Shown here piece by piece: positions 8,104 to 17,069 of a stretch of DNA of 17,772 bases. Position 1 is the first letter of the stretch; each line of letters starts with the position of its first letter. Position numbers and translations under genes: made by a program. The notes under the pieces were generated by a model. The model was not told the origin of the DNA. It saw nothing but the letters and a program-made list of their open reading frames with translations, and made no database searches. The DNA comes from Euperipatoides rowelli (Eukaryota; Onychophora; Udeonychophora; Euonychophora; Peripatopsidae), in assembly GCA_003024985.2 (NCBI GenBank), contig PXIH01S0018224.1; one strand, 5' to 3'.

Positions 8104-9295
8104 TTTCTTTGTAACAGTTTATTACATTCTGACATCACATGACTATATCATCAGACTATCCACAACAAATCACAATCATTCTGCCATACATCACATGATC
8201 ATAACACCTTTAAATATATAGATTTGTCCTATATTGCTTGTTTCCATCTCATTTTATGTGATTATATTGGCTATTGCTCTTCTCTGTTTGACTGTGCCAG
8301 TCTGTTATTTTTTGGCTTTCCATGCATCTACCTTTTCATATTTCTGCCCACTTAATTCTCTGTGTTTTAGCTAATGTATTTTAGATATCTCACTGCATGT
8401 ATCTTATGAATGATCCACTTGTCTCTCTCTCTCTATCCATTTATAACTTTCTGCTTACTTATACAAATGTAAATAATATTGTTTTCTTTCTCTTTGTCTA
8501 TCCAATTGTTTCTTTATCTGTAATGCTGTCTATTCATTTTTAAAGTATTTTCTATGTTCTTGAATTTATTTTAATATAGGCCTTCATTTTTCTAGTTATT
8601 CTGATGAAATGTTTGCCTGTACATTTTTATATGCTTGTCCCTGCATTATGCTCCTGATTGTATCTTCTGTTTTGGTTATTTATTTTTCTCACGCCATTCC
8701 AAATTAGTCTTTTGCCCATCAGTCTGTATAATTGAATGATTGAATAGTTGTCTCATTCTGTATCTCTACCACATATTCTTTCCTACATATCTGTTCATGT
8801 ATCTATCTACCTGAATGTAATAATTTGTGCTAAGTCAATGTCATTTCTATTAATTATTAATCTGCTTATTTAACATTCTTATTTATCTGTAGTTCTGTAG
8901 GCATTATGTCAGTAAAGTTGTCTTTTTCAGTGATTTAAGTGCCATTGTCTTTTTTACACTTCAGTCCTTATTTGGTTCTAATTCTTCATATCTGTATTTG
9001 TCATTAGTGTGTATGATATCTTCCATTTATTTCTCTTATGTAGCCTATTCTCTATGTTCATCTATTTTGTTGCTTGCTAGTCAATAGGTGAGCATGCTTG
9101 TGTTTTGATATTGTCACCCATTGTGACTGTCTTTGTTTGCATTTCTTTACACCTTTCTTTGTATTTCTCTTTCTCAGTCCTTTTCTCTGTATCTCAGTCT
9201 GTTTAGTCTATCAGCTCATGTCTTTCTCAGCCTGCACTTATCTCTATAATTTTTGTCTTGTTTTTAGACCATGCTTCCTTTTTTGACATTGATTA
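8104..9295. repeat. T-rich block (about 1.2 kb), probably decayed TCTG/TATC-type simple repeat
   Basis: The plus strand is strongly T- and C-biased, with recurring words TCTGT, TCTAT, TTTCT, CATTCTG and TATCT but no exact period. A short pure CT run sits at 8421-8434. A 62-codon open frame (9098-9286) has only Phe/Leu/Cys-rich composition. The bias over more than a kilobase suggests an old expanded simple repeat. The whole block lies between two copies of a 22-bp repeat 1214 bases apart. Confidence 0.5.
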
Positions 9296-9317
9296 ATAAA
9301 GCTACAGAAACTATTTA
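9296..9317. repeat. 22-bp direct repeat, right copy
   Basis: Identical over 22 bases to 8082-8103. Confidence 0.85.
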
Positions 9318-9624
9318 CATTCTGTCTCTTTGTCAGAACACTTATGCCAAGTTAACATAAAATAAATAAACCTATTTTATTGAGGCAGATTTCTTTTTCT
9401 TTTAATATTACGCATGCAAAAATTGATCACAACTATATCAATAAACCAAAGAAATGACCTGCCATCTGTAAATAACTAACAGTGATAGAGGAAGTTACAA
9501 AAATAAATTAGTATTTGAGTAAAAGTAATTTAAAAGTTACAAGGGTTTATTGATGTAGGGTTTAGTGTAGCATTAAATTTTGAATGGGTTGTTAGTATTT
9601 GTACCTTTTTCCAAGCACATTTAA

Positions 9625-9693
9625 GGGGCTCATTTTGCCCCTAGTGGGGTCCAATAGTAAAGCCTAATGAATTTTAAATTTTATTAGGCCTTA
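9625..9693. repeat. Two adjacent inverted repeats
   Basis: GGGGC (9625-9629) pairs with GCCCC (9637-9641). Directly after, TAAAGCCTAATGAATTT (from 9658) pairs with AAATTTTATTAGGCCTTA (to 9693) with one bulge and one mismatch, an almost continuous palindrome of 36 bases. No transcript or terminator role can be claimed in an animal intron. It may be a small foldback element. Confidence 0.6.
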
Positions 9694-10366
9694 CTGTAAA
9701 TGTTTCATAATGGTAAATTTGAAATTTCTTAGATAGTTGCCCACATTCGTTTTTTCCCCCCTTTTTTCTGCAATATTTTTAAATGGCCCTAAAAATATTG
9801 TTTGGAAAAAAAAAAGTGTTAAAAAAAAAAAAATAGTTTGGTTTTTGGCAAAGAATAAATGCTGCTATAAAACAAAGTCCAATTTAAAAAATAAAAAACA
9901 AAGTTGACCCTAAAATGACCATAAAAACATCCACCTAATCAAAAATAAATAATGTAGTTCTCTCCCCTCCCTTGAAAACATGGCAACTTTTGTATTGATA
10001 TATTTTGCATCTTGTTTACTTTATGAGTATTCAAATGGAACATTTTAAATAAATACCCTATAGTGCAGGTACTACTGACAACAAAAGTTCACCACAAACT
10101 TAATTAATAATATACATAAATCCTTATTATATAATGTTTACCAGTTATGATTGGAAATAGAAGTAAATGTTGCAATCTTTCAAAGTAAATACATAAGGTA
10201 ACTAAACTGCTATAATAACACAATCTCTTTTATAAACACAAATATAATTCATATTTATGTACAGAAGGGATTGTGATGTGCTTTGTTAAGTTTAGTTCTT
10301 TTGCCTGAAGACAGTCTACATCTGATGGATATTAATTTAACTAAATGAGCTTGAGACCAGGAAAAT

Positions 10367-10378
10367 GGGGGGGGGGGG
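10367..10378. repeat. G12 homopolymer
   Basis: Twelve consecutive G on the plus strand, next to the end of the decayed LINE fragment. Confidence 0.9.
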
Positions 10379-10384
10379 ATATTT

Positions 10385-10629
10385 TCATCATTATTGGGTG
10401 CGTTCTCCAAGGCGGAGATACACATTCATTGGATCACCAAAGATTTCTATCTTGCGCTCTTCTTTTGAATACTGAGAATTACCTGATGTTGGTCCAGTCC
10501 TTAAGGTCATCTAGCCATTTTCTTCTTGGTCTTTCTCTTCTTTTTTCCTTTTTGTCCATCCTTCAAGTGTTGTTACTAATCTAATTCATGCAGATCCCCA
10601 TATTTCCATTTCCTCTTCTTTACTTCATC
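10385..10629 (-). pseudogene. Second LINE type: C-terminal end of an endonuclease-RT polyprotein, decayed
   Basis: The minus strand from 10629 downward reads DEVKKRKWKYGDLHELD, then after stops ERPRRKWLDDLKDWTNIR, then after another stop AQDRNLW and CVSPPWRTHPI. This order (a basic K.RKW.Y.GHL.RMD segment, a RPR.KWLDDL..W segment, then AQDR..W) is the recognisable C-terminal tail of many invertebrate endonuclease-reverse transcriptase polyproteins. In-frame stops after HELD, NIR and LW show it is dead. The rest of the RT was not found at higher coordinates, where a C20 run begins 18 bases away. It differs from the LINE at 14723-15895, so at least two LINE lineages have inserted here. The clade (RTE-like or I-like) is unresolved. 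An open frame on the plus strand (10345-10584) is only its shadow. Confidence 0.65.
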
Positions 10630-10646
10630 CAACAGACTATACCCCT

Positions 10647-10666
10647 CCCCCCCCCCCCCCCCCCCC
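10647..10666. repeat. C20 homopolymer
   Basis: Twenty consecutive C preceded by ACCCCT. It lies just upstream (element strand) of the LINE fragment and is complementary to the G12 at 10367. Long C runs are prone to length errors in sequencing. Confidence 0.9.
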
Positions 10667-12085
10667 ATCTTTTCAACACATCCCCATTGCTGATCAAATC
10701 TGTCCAGTTTATTATCAACATTTTTCTTGCACACCAGATATCAAAAACATAAATATTTTCTGGGAAACAAATTTCACAAGAACAATGGATTATTTTGGCA
10801 AAATTTCCCTAGTGATACCATAAATAACACAGTAGTGTACAACTCAATTTAATGAATGGGCCATAGATATTTTAATCACAAGTAGCCTACTGGGTCGCAA
10901 ATGAGTTACATGTGGGTGGGGGAATTAGTAAAAAAAAAAATTAGTGGTAATGGTGAGGATAGTGTTTATGCAAACTCACTTATGAATAAAATGTTCAGAA
11001 AGGGGGGGGGGGTATACATTCTGTAAATATCAGTCTTTGAGAGAAGTTTGTAAAATTGTGACAGGTTGTGATAATGGGGGAGGGGGAGGGAGAGATCATC
11101 AATATAAAGCATACTTTTAAAAAATATCATCAATTTGTAAATTTTTAGTTTATTTTATAATTTAATTTTTATGAATGTTAAAAAGGTGACATTTTTATTT
11201 TATTGTAAATTAAAATTTTAATTACATTTTGAAATTATTTGGTATCAATGATCTGATATGACGAGTAGAAATTGTGGCACTTTATACATGGTGTATTTGT
11301 GCAAAATCATGATAAAGATTTGCATTATTTATATACAGCCCCCTCCCACCTAGCTCTGATCCAAATAGGCCTAATAAGACATATTGCCCTTCTGTTAAGA
11401 AGCCATGGCTTTAATAGCAGAAGAAAGTAATCATCTGTTAAATTCCTTCTCAACTTGTTTTTTTATTTTAAGTTAATTAAAGAAAACAATTGTTTACAAA
11501 ACAAAATGCTTCCTATATAGCCAAATCAATAATTACTGTAGTTACCGTATTCAACTATTGCATCAGACGAATGCAATAAAGAGTCCCTGTATTTTAAATT
11601 GCCTGTCTTACTTTTTTTTTTTTTACCTGTCTTACTTTTATTATTTTTTTCACCTATGTTATTTTCTTTTTAGAGTGTTTTAGATTTGTTTATGTGATGT
11701 TGTGAGACAATAAATGATAAGATACTAAAGTTGAGTTATGCAACAGTGTAGGCTACAAGTCACTAACCAAAAAATAAAATAGTTTTTGAACAAATAATCT
11801 CGGACACAGACTGGAAAAAGAGATTAAATAAGACCAAAAATAAAATTAATTGATTTTAGCATTTATTGTCATTTTATTATTTGCATTTTTATTTTTAGGA
11901 TTTATTTTATTTAATTATGGCACTTTTTTTTTTTTTTTGTTAAAATAAACTTTTTCGCAAATCATTAGCAAGTGAACAGTCACGAGAATATATTGCTAAA
12001 AATAATAATAGGTTTTGAATTTTATTTTGATTTCAAGAACAATAATTGCATTAATTAGTAAAGTTTATAAGCTTTTAAAAAACAA
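10667..12085. other. A+T-rich intronic sequence with G runs and small repeats
   Basis: No gene-like frame was seen in about 1.4 kb. It contains G11 at 11002-11012, a GGGGGAGGGGGAGGG purine patch at about 11077-11091, a 7-bp hairpin ATTGCAT/ATGCAAT (11557-11577), and a repeated CCTGTCTTACTTTT word around 11602 and 11627. Confidence 0.5.
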
Positions 12086-12196
12086 CTAAAAATAGAATTT
12101 CTACTAAGTATTAAATAGTGGGCAGCATTCCATACAAATAACTAGATTTATCACTGTATCATATAGAAAACACCTAAAAATAGAATTTCTACTAAG
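12086..12196. repeat. 88-bp tandem duplication
   Basis: A 23-base word containing AAAAATAGAATTTCTACTAAG occurs at 12086-12108 and identically at 12174-12196. A further shared word, GCATTCCATA, follows each (about 12124 and 12213). The middle of the unit has diverged by small insertions. Confidence 0.8.
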
Positions 12197-12455
12197 AAGT
12201 AAAAGCCTGAAGCATTCCATATAAGAAAATAATTTGGCTCCTGGGCCAAGAAATCAGTTTTCACAGAATGTGATCTATGTTGGGGAGTTGGGGACGAGGC
12301 GGAATGTTTTAACTAAAAACTGCATTATTAAAAAAATATTTGCCATTAATTTGTGTGATTATCTTGTTTGATAATTATTGTTGTGAGATAATTGTTACAT
12401 ACGAGATTGGATAAAGAAAAATTAATTATAAAATTTTTCATTTCTTGTTTATTCA

Positions 12456-12659
12456 GTGTTTAAAAAATTTCTCCCAATCCAGTTAGTTTCCCCAAACCTT
12501 GTCCGGTCATTTGGACATGTTCTGCACCCCTGGTTGAGGCAGAAGAACTTTAACAAGACTGACTGTCATGTTAGATGGGAAAAGTCCCATTCTGACATGG
12601 CAAGATGTCATGCTAGAAATGAGTTAACTTACTCCTTGAATAATATGCAAGTACTTTAA
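12456..12659 (+). other. Orphan open frame, not recognised
   Basis: A frame of 67 codons begins at GTG with no ATG before most of its length, and follows a pyrimidine run ending in AG. Its translation (for example SFGHVLHPWLRQ and TDCHVRWEKSHSDMARCHAR) matches no family I know. A hairpin (GATGGGA-AAAG-TCCCATT) and a repeated TGTCATG(T/C)TAGA word lie inside. The region is slightly richer in G+C than its surroundings. It may be a transposon fragment. I do not call it a gene. Confidence 0.2.
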
Positions 12660-12685
12660 TTAATACGGTAGTACTTTAATTAATA
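12650..12685. repeat. Short tandem repeat GTACTTTAATTAATA
   Basis: Two copies, at about 12650 and 12670, separated by CGGTA. They lie just before the hAT target duplication. Confidence 0.6.
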
Positions 12686-12701
12686 AAATCCCCACACATA
12701 C

Positions 12702-12709
12702 ATTCAAAT
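12702..12709. repeat. Target-site duplication, left copy (hAT, 12710-14061)
   Basis: ATTCAAAT immediately precedes the left terminal inverted repeat and is repeated exactly at 14062-14069 after the right one. The length of 8 bp is the hAT hallmark. Confidence 0.9.
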
Positions 12710-12829
12710 TAGGGATGGACCGATAAGATAATTGGCCGATTACCGATTAATCGTCCAATTACCGATTAATCGGCCAATTACTCACATTTTAATTGTTTAA
12801 CTTATTAAACCATACCATTCCACTCATTT

Positions 12830-12856
12830 TTGTATTTGTATTTGTATTTGTATTTA
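12830..12856. repeat. TTTGTA hexanucleotide microsatellite
   Basis: Four copies of TTTGTA followed by a partial one, inside the hAT element near its left end. Confidence 0.85.
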
Positions 12857-13160
12857 AATTATTTCTCTAAAATATTTATTTATTGCAGCTAAAGTTAATG
12901 AAATCTATTAATTTGTTACTACTGTTTTATTTCAAGGAATAATTTGGATTCCTGAATTATAATTACAGTAAATCACATACATAAAAAAAAAAAAAAAAGA
13001 CTTCACTGATATAAAAATCATTCTACTTGATTTATTTTATTGAATACACTCATTTTAATCCCTACTCTTATCCAAAAGAAAAACATGTTTCTAGACTACA
13101 TAATTATCCAATTTTATATTATATAGGTTAAACAAAAAGTTTTAAAATGTTTATGTCCCA

Positions 13161-13179
13161 GAGAAGAGAGAGAGAGAGA
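13161..13179. repeat. GA microsatellite
   Basis: GAGAAGAGAGAGAGAGAGA, a short dinucleotide run inside the hAT element. Confidence 0.8.
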
Positions 13180-13337
13180 CATTTCAATGGATGAGATCAT
13201 ATGCTGTGGAAAAGGAGGTTCAAATTCAAGAAGTGCTTTCCAATCAGAGAACAAATTATAAGCTATATACTTGCTGAGGCTAAATCAAGCTATATTAGAA
13301 CATTTTTTTAACATATTAGAAGATTTTAATTAAGCAA

Positions 13338-13654
13338 GATGAAGAAGAAGAATTCACTCACACCTCTGCCAAGAAGAAGCGAACAGATGAGGCTGGGGTA
13401 TTTTTGGACTGTTTTAAGGCAATTAGGGCAGGCACCATCACGTCAGACCCTGAAAGTAATGTCAGGTCAATAGAAGTTGCAATGAACAAGAACTAACGAT
13501 TACTTGTTACACAACACCAAGCACCCAGTGACTAGAAAGGATGATCCACTCATTTGGTTAAAAAATCATAACAGTTTATTCCAAACTAGAAGTGTTGGCT
13601 ATGTAATATTTTCCCACACCTCCGAGCAATGTTGACAGTGAACGAATGTTTCTT
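13338..13654 (+). pseudogene. hAT transposase C-terminal remnant (dimerisation region), frameshifted
   Basis: Three adjoining segments in three successive frames give pieces of a hAT transposase. 13338-13493 reads an acidic/basic stretch (DEEEEF, then SAKKKRTDEAG) and VFLDCFKAIRAG, ending in a stop. 13498-13612 reads DYLLHNTKHP, VTRKDDPLIW and LKNHNSLF, matching the family's YL..P...R..DPL.WW segment. 13613-13654 reads PTPPSNVDSERMF, matching the conserved P.S.V.SER.FS core of the hAT dimerisation domain. In the intact family these are continuous, so the shifts near 13494 and 13612 are disabling. A weaker RFK-like match (FKFKKCF, near 13219-13239) may be an older piece. The zinc-finger (BED) and catalytic core are not recognisable. 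The product would be inactive. Confidence 0.82.
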
Positions 13655-14061
13655 CACTGCAACTCACCCTTAATTAACTTTAAATATTGAATGAACATGT
13701 CTAATGAATAGTGACTAATTATCGAGTCTGATCTGAGTCTCTGACTCTTCTCTAAAAATGAATCAAACTCAACTGAGTAATATTTTATGTTTAATTATTT
13801 TTTTTCCAATTAATTCAATAATTCATTGCAAATTTGCAATTAATGTTTATATGATACAACAGTAATTTTATTTTCGTTTTGAAATAAATATCTTTTTAAA
13901 TNATTTTAAAGCAATATTTTTTGTCTGATTATTATTAAAACTAATCGGCTAACTAATCGGTTGACTAGTCGGCCGATTACCGATTAGCTGATTACCGATT
14001 AGCCGATTACCACATTAATCGGCTGATTAGATTAATCAGCCGATTAATCGGTCCATCTCTA

Positions 14062-14069
14062 ATTCAAAT
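14062..14069. repeat. Target-site duplication, right copy (hAT, 12710-14061)
   Basis: Exact repeat of ATTCAAAT found at 12702-12709. No substitution separates the two copies, although the terminal inverted repeats differ at one base. Confidence 0.9.
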
Positions 14070-14360
14070 GATACATTAAAGCATAACGTCTGTAAAATTT
14101 CCAATTAAAAGCAAGATGGCTGCTCCACTCATTAATTTCAACCAATGGTAAATACTGTAAACTGTTTTACAACTCGCTATTATTTATGATAGCAGAGATA
14201 TTGTAGAAATTGGGGCAGGTCTAAAAGGCTTCCAATTGGGACCAATTATGTAGGAAAGAGAATATCAATACAAAATATTCATGTCAACATTTTATTTTAA
14301 AGATAAATCATTTGTAAGTAAATTGATTGAAAATAACTTATTTGTGATTATTGTTTAAAA
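14070..14360 (+). other. Intron segment between the hAT element and the KCNQ exon
   Basis: About 290 bases of A+T-rich intron. It includes AAGATGGCTGC (14113-14123), which fits the YY1 consensus but is a short match. The branch point cannot be placed with confidence. Confidence 0.4.
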
Positions 14361-14380
14361 ATCTCTTTCTTTATTTTTAG
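14361..14380 (+). other. 3' splice acceptor of the KCNQ1-like exon
   Basis: A run of pyrimidines (ATCTCTTTCTTTATTTTTAG) ends in AG immediately before the first conserved codon, GGT (Gly). It is a good canonical acceptor. The protein alignment fixes the boundary, because the conserved segment starts exactly here and the reading frame upstream is intronic. Confidence 0.88.
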
Positions 14381-14722
<342 letters not shown>

Positions 14723-15895
14723 TTTGAAGTTTATTTGAAGTTTGAAGTTTATTAGTAATTAAAGATCTTCACAATAATGTTTTTCCAAGATCTCATGTCA
14801 GAAAATTACATAGCCTAAATTAAATAAATAAATAAGTTAATAATAAAGAATATATATACATAGAAACAAATGTAAATAAAAAATATATGTAAATAAATAA
14901 ATCTATTTTGATGTATGTACACAGGCAGATAAAAACTGCATAATCAATATTAGGCTACTTAACACTATGTGAGGCTTTATAAAAATTTAGACTACTGGTT
15001 GCGAAAAGAGTAAAATAAGGTAGAGTTCCTAATATAATGGGAATTGTATTCCAATCACCTGGAGCCAAATGTGTAAAGAAACGGGAACCCATATTTGTCT
15101 TTGTGACCAACAAATAGATCTTTAGAGCATTTTTGTCTGGTACCATAATTATGACTAATAGAACTACTGATAATGTTGTATAAATTTAATGGAGCTGTAT
15201 TATTATGACATTTCCAAAGCAGCTGACAAAAATGTTTTCTTTTTGTTGCTAGAGGAACCCATTTTAGTATTTTAAAGGCCTCAGATGCACAAAAACAATG
15301 ACCCTGGCTGCTGTGTTGACAACAGTTTGTAACTTAGCCTATTTTGCAGTGTAACACCACATGAACCCCATACTGTGTCACAATATTTAAGAACAACATC
15401 TATTAGTGCATTGTAGACAAGACATAACTCAGACATGGGCAACCAGTATTTTAGTTTGAATAAATTTTTGGTACGATTCATTGTTTTTTTTTTTGCCAAA
15501 TCCTTTACATGTAGATCCCAGTTCATAAAATTATCCAGTGTAACACCTAATATCTTAAGTGAGGAAGAAGCAGAAATCACATTATTTTCAAATATAAAAG
15601 AAAATTTATCAATGTTTCACTTTTTGTTATTATAATTAACTCATTAACAAATATTTAGTTTTACCTGATTAATATGTAGACAATTTGTGGATAACCAAGA
15701 GGAAATAAGAGAGAAATCATTCTTCAGATTATTTCTGATTCTAATTGTATCACTGTCACAGCATAAATATGCAACTCACTGTTCTTTGGAATCAATGGAG
15801 GATCATTCACATTAAGAACAAATAAAAGAGGTCCCAATACAGATCTCTGCGGAACTCCTGAAAGTACTTGTTGATAAGTGAATTCTTGATTTTAT
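14723..15895 (-). mobile_element. 5'-truncated LINE (CR1/L2/Jockey-group non-LTR retrotransposon)
   Basis: On the minus strand this runs from a reverse-transcriptase fragment (about 15890) through the RT C-terminal region to a stop at 14955, then a roughly 230-base 3' UTR. The UTR ends in imperfect tandem AAACTTC repeats (plus-strand TTTGAAG at 14723, 14734 and 14741), the short-repeat type of 3' end seen in CR1/L2-like elements instead of a long poly(A). The 5' end stops abruptly near 15890-15895, as is usual for incomplete reverse transcription. I did not find a convincing target-site duplication. The right limit is approximate. It lies antisense in the intron just after the KCNQ exon. Confidence 0.8.
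14955..15890 (-). pseudogene. LINE reverse transcriptase, C-terminal part, multiply frameshifted
   Basis: Read from high to low coordinates, the pieces occur in family order. 15790-15890 has SGVPQRSVLGPLLF, the RT motif usually SGVPQGS. Around 15752-15770 LHIYA precedes a one-base loss that destroys the catalytic Y/F-A-D-D motif. It continues with SSWLSTNCLHIN. 15281-15580 gives ILGVTLDNFMNWDLHVKDL and LVYNALIDVVLKYCDTVWG, the conserved segment after the catalytic palm. 15130-15285 gives AFKILKWVPL and ISHNYGTR. 14955-15146 gives KTNMGSRFF and the LAPGDWNTIP block (normally LWNSLP) before the stop. The reading frame changes at least three times, and SGVPQ is followed by Arg where Gly is usual. 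It cannot encode active RT. The clade is not resolved beyond CR1/L2/Jockey-like. Confidence 0.82.
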
Positions 15896-16503
15896 TTTTT
15901 ATGAATATTTTTGCATATGCTACAAACTACCTACACAATTATTGAATGTCAATCAATTACAAAGTCATTCGTTTGGCCAGCCTTTCTAATAGATAATTGG
16001 TTGAAAATTTTTGGAAGGTATCTATCTTTGATGTCTTGAAATGCCAATTATGTTGTTTATTTGTTTAGAAGATTGACAAATAGAAATCAAAGGGGAAGGG
16101 GTGAATTGCTTTAAAGGTGAGGGGGGTGAATTGCATGCAAAATCTTTTTGGCTTTGTATACAATAAATGAAATTAGATACAGTCAAATAAAAGTTTATAC
16201 TCTATAAATAACTTGATAATGATAAGTTAAAAGTAAAATGAACTTAGGAGTCAAATATTTTTTAGAAATTTAATTTCAAAGCGTCACGTTTGTAAGAGAC
16301 GCCATCGGCTAACATTGAAATTTAAAAGTTAATTTTAGAAAATTGACATTTTCTTAATTATAAACAATTTTTTAGCAAAAAAAAAATACATACTTAAAGT
16401 ACAATAATAAAAGTATATATACAAATAAAAAAATGAGATTTTTATGTCAATTATTTTAAAGATACAATAATGAGAATTTGGATACTCAGGTTATTGGTAG
16501 GTG
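15896..16503. other. A+T-rich intron sequence with a small hairpin
   Basis: No coding sense. GGTGAATTGC is repeated at about 16100 and 16126 in a G-rich patch. At 16265-16325 a foldback is possible: GCGTC pairs with GACGC, flanked by TTTAATTTCAA and TTGAAATTTAA. Confidence 0.45.
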
Positions 16504-16810
16504 TAGGCAGGCCTGGATTTTGGCATGGGCCATATGGGCCCGGGCCCAGGGCGACTAATTTATATGGGGCGGCAGATTTTCATAAAACACGCAAACAATA
16601 GGATGTAGTGTATGACGACGACGCAGTGAAGTTCAAAAAATCCTATGCCTAATAGCCTACTCTATATAGTCTGAGCAGTTCAATTCCTTATATTTTTTAT
16701 TTATGCTATAATACATTTTTAACAAAATATTATATTTTATTTAATTCTTTTCTTTTACAGACGCGAATCTTTTTTAAACTGTTTTAATTTATGCCCGCCG
16801 CCCGGGCATG
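16504..16810. mobile_element. Possible short DNA transposon marked by G+C-rich palindromic ends
   Basis: The left end contains a perfect 12-base palindrome GGGCCCGGGCCC (16536-16547) followed by AGGGCGACTAATTTATAT and GGGGCGGCAG. The right end has ATGCCCG-CCGCC-CGGGCAT (16791-16809), and its reverse complement also runs GCCCGGG, GGCGGGC, then ATAAATTAA, roughly matching the left. This looks like a degenerate terminal inverted repeat of a non-autonomous element of about 300 bp. No clean target duplication was found. The two G+C islands stand out against A+T-rich DNA. Confidence 0.35.
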
Positions 16811-17061
16811 TTTTTTTTTCTTGTTGAAAGCATGGTTGAAAGCGTACATTTTTTTTTAAATTAAACTGACTTACGATTGAAAAAAAAATCATTCAAACAG
16901 CACATTATTGTTACAATTGTTTCTTTTCATCTTGCTATTAAATAAATACAGTATACCAGTAATGGTTAAATAATTATTGAGATTGTTTTTTTTTTTTTAA
17001 ACCTTTAGCCACTACAGCATTGACTACAGCGCCGGACATGTTTGTTGTCCAGAACTTTTAT
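16811..17061. other. A+T-rich intron sequence, nothing recognised
   Basis: It holds T runs and a short inverted word (GGACA near 17034, TGTCC near 17046). No gene or element end is supported before the hAT target duplication at 17062. Confidence 0.4.
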
Positions 17062-17069
17062 TTTCATTG
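17062..17069. repeat. Target-site duplication, left copy (hAT, 17070-17734)
   Basis: TTTCATTG directly precedes the left terminus and recurs exactly after the right terminus. Confidence 0.88.

Larger units (their letters stand above)
9318..10384. other. A+T-rich intronic sequence with a small palindromic patch
   Basis: About 1 kb without recognisable genes. The only structure I can support is at 9625-9693 (listed separately). Long A runs occur at 9807-9832, and a G12 run ends it at 10367-10378. Confidence 0.5.
12710..14061 (+). mobile_element. hAT-superfamily DNA transposon, 1352 bp, decayed
   Basis: The element starts TAGGGATGGACCGAT (12710-12724) and ends with the inverted copy ATCGGTCCATCTCTA (14047-14061), matching at 14 of 15 positions. 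It is flanked by an exact 8-bp direct repeat, ATTCAAAT, at 12702-12709 and 14062-14069, which is the hAT target-site signature. Both ends carry arrays of CCGATTA/TAATCGG words in either orientation (12718-12780 and 13943-14052), probable subterminal transposase-binding repeats. The interior holds a broken transposase C-terminus (13338-13654), a TTTGTA microsatellite and a GA run. It sits about 320 bp upstream of the KCNQ exon and can be read as defective: the transposase is frameshifted and too short for an autonomous hAT. Confidence 0.92.
1..14380 (+). other. KCNQ1-like gene: upstream intron (partial, at least 14.4 kb)
   Basis: Everything left of the acceptor is inferred to be intron, because the exon before this one should encode the pore and most of S6 and I could not find it. 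The interval is filled with transposon remnants, listed separately. Its size is a minimum, since the window begins inside it. Other genes nested in the intron cannot be excluded, but none is evident. Confidence 0.7.

Noticed and set aside
9098-9286. 62-codon Phe/Cys/Leu-rich open frame
   Set aside because: The composition follows from T-rich simple-repeat DNA. No family features.
9625-9693. Bacterial-type terminator or structured RNA
   Set aside because: The stem-loops are real as sequence, but the context is a metazoan intron and there is no adjacent gene to terminate.
10345-10584. 79-codon open frame on the plus strand
   Set aside because: The opposite strand carries recognisable LINE C-terminal motifs, so this is a shadow.
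12441-12456. Pyrimidine run ending in AG as an acceptor for a second KCNQ exon
   Set aside because: The following frame has no similarity to any Kv7 segment and no conserved donor. Such AG sites are common in T-rich introns.
13902-13902. Ambiguous base N
   Set aside because: A single uncalled base inside the hAT element, not a biological feature.
14113-14123. YY1 binding site AAGATGGCTGC
   Set aside because: A single short motif match in an intron. It is expected by chance and has no supporting context.
15435-15635. 66-codon open frame on the plus strand
   Set aside because: Shadow of the LINE reverse transcriptase on the minus strand.
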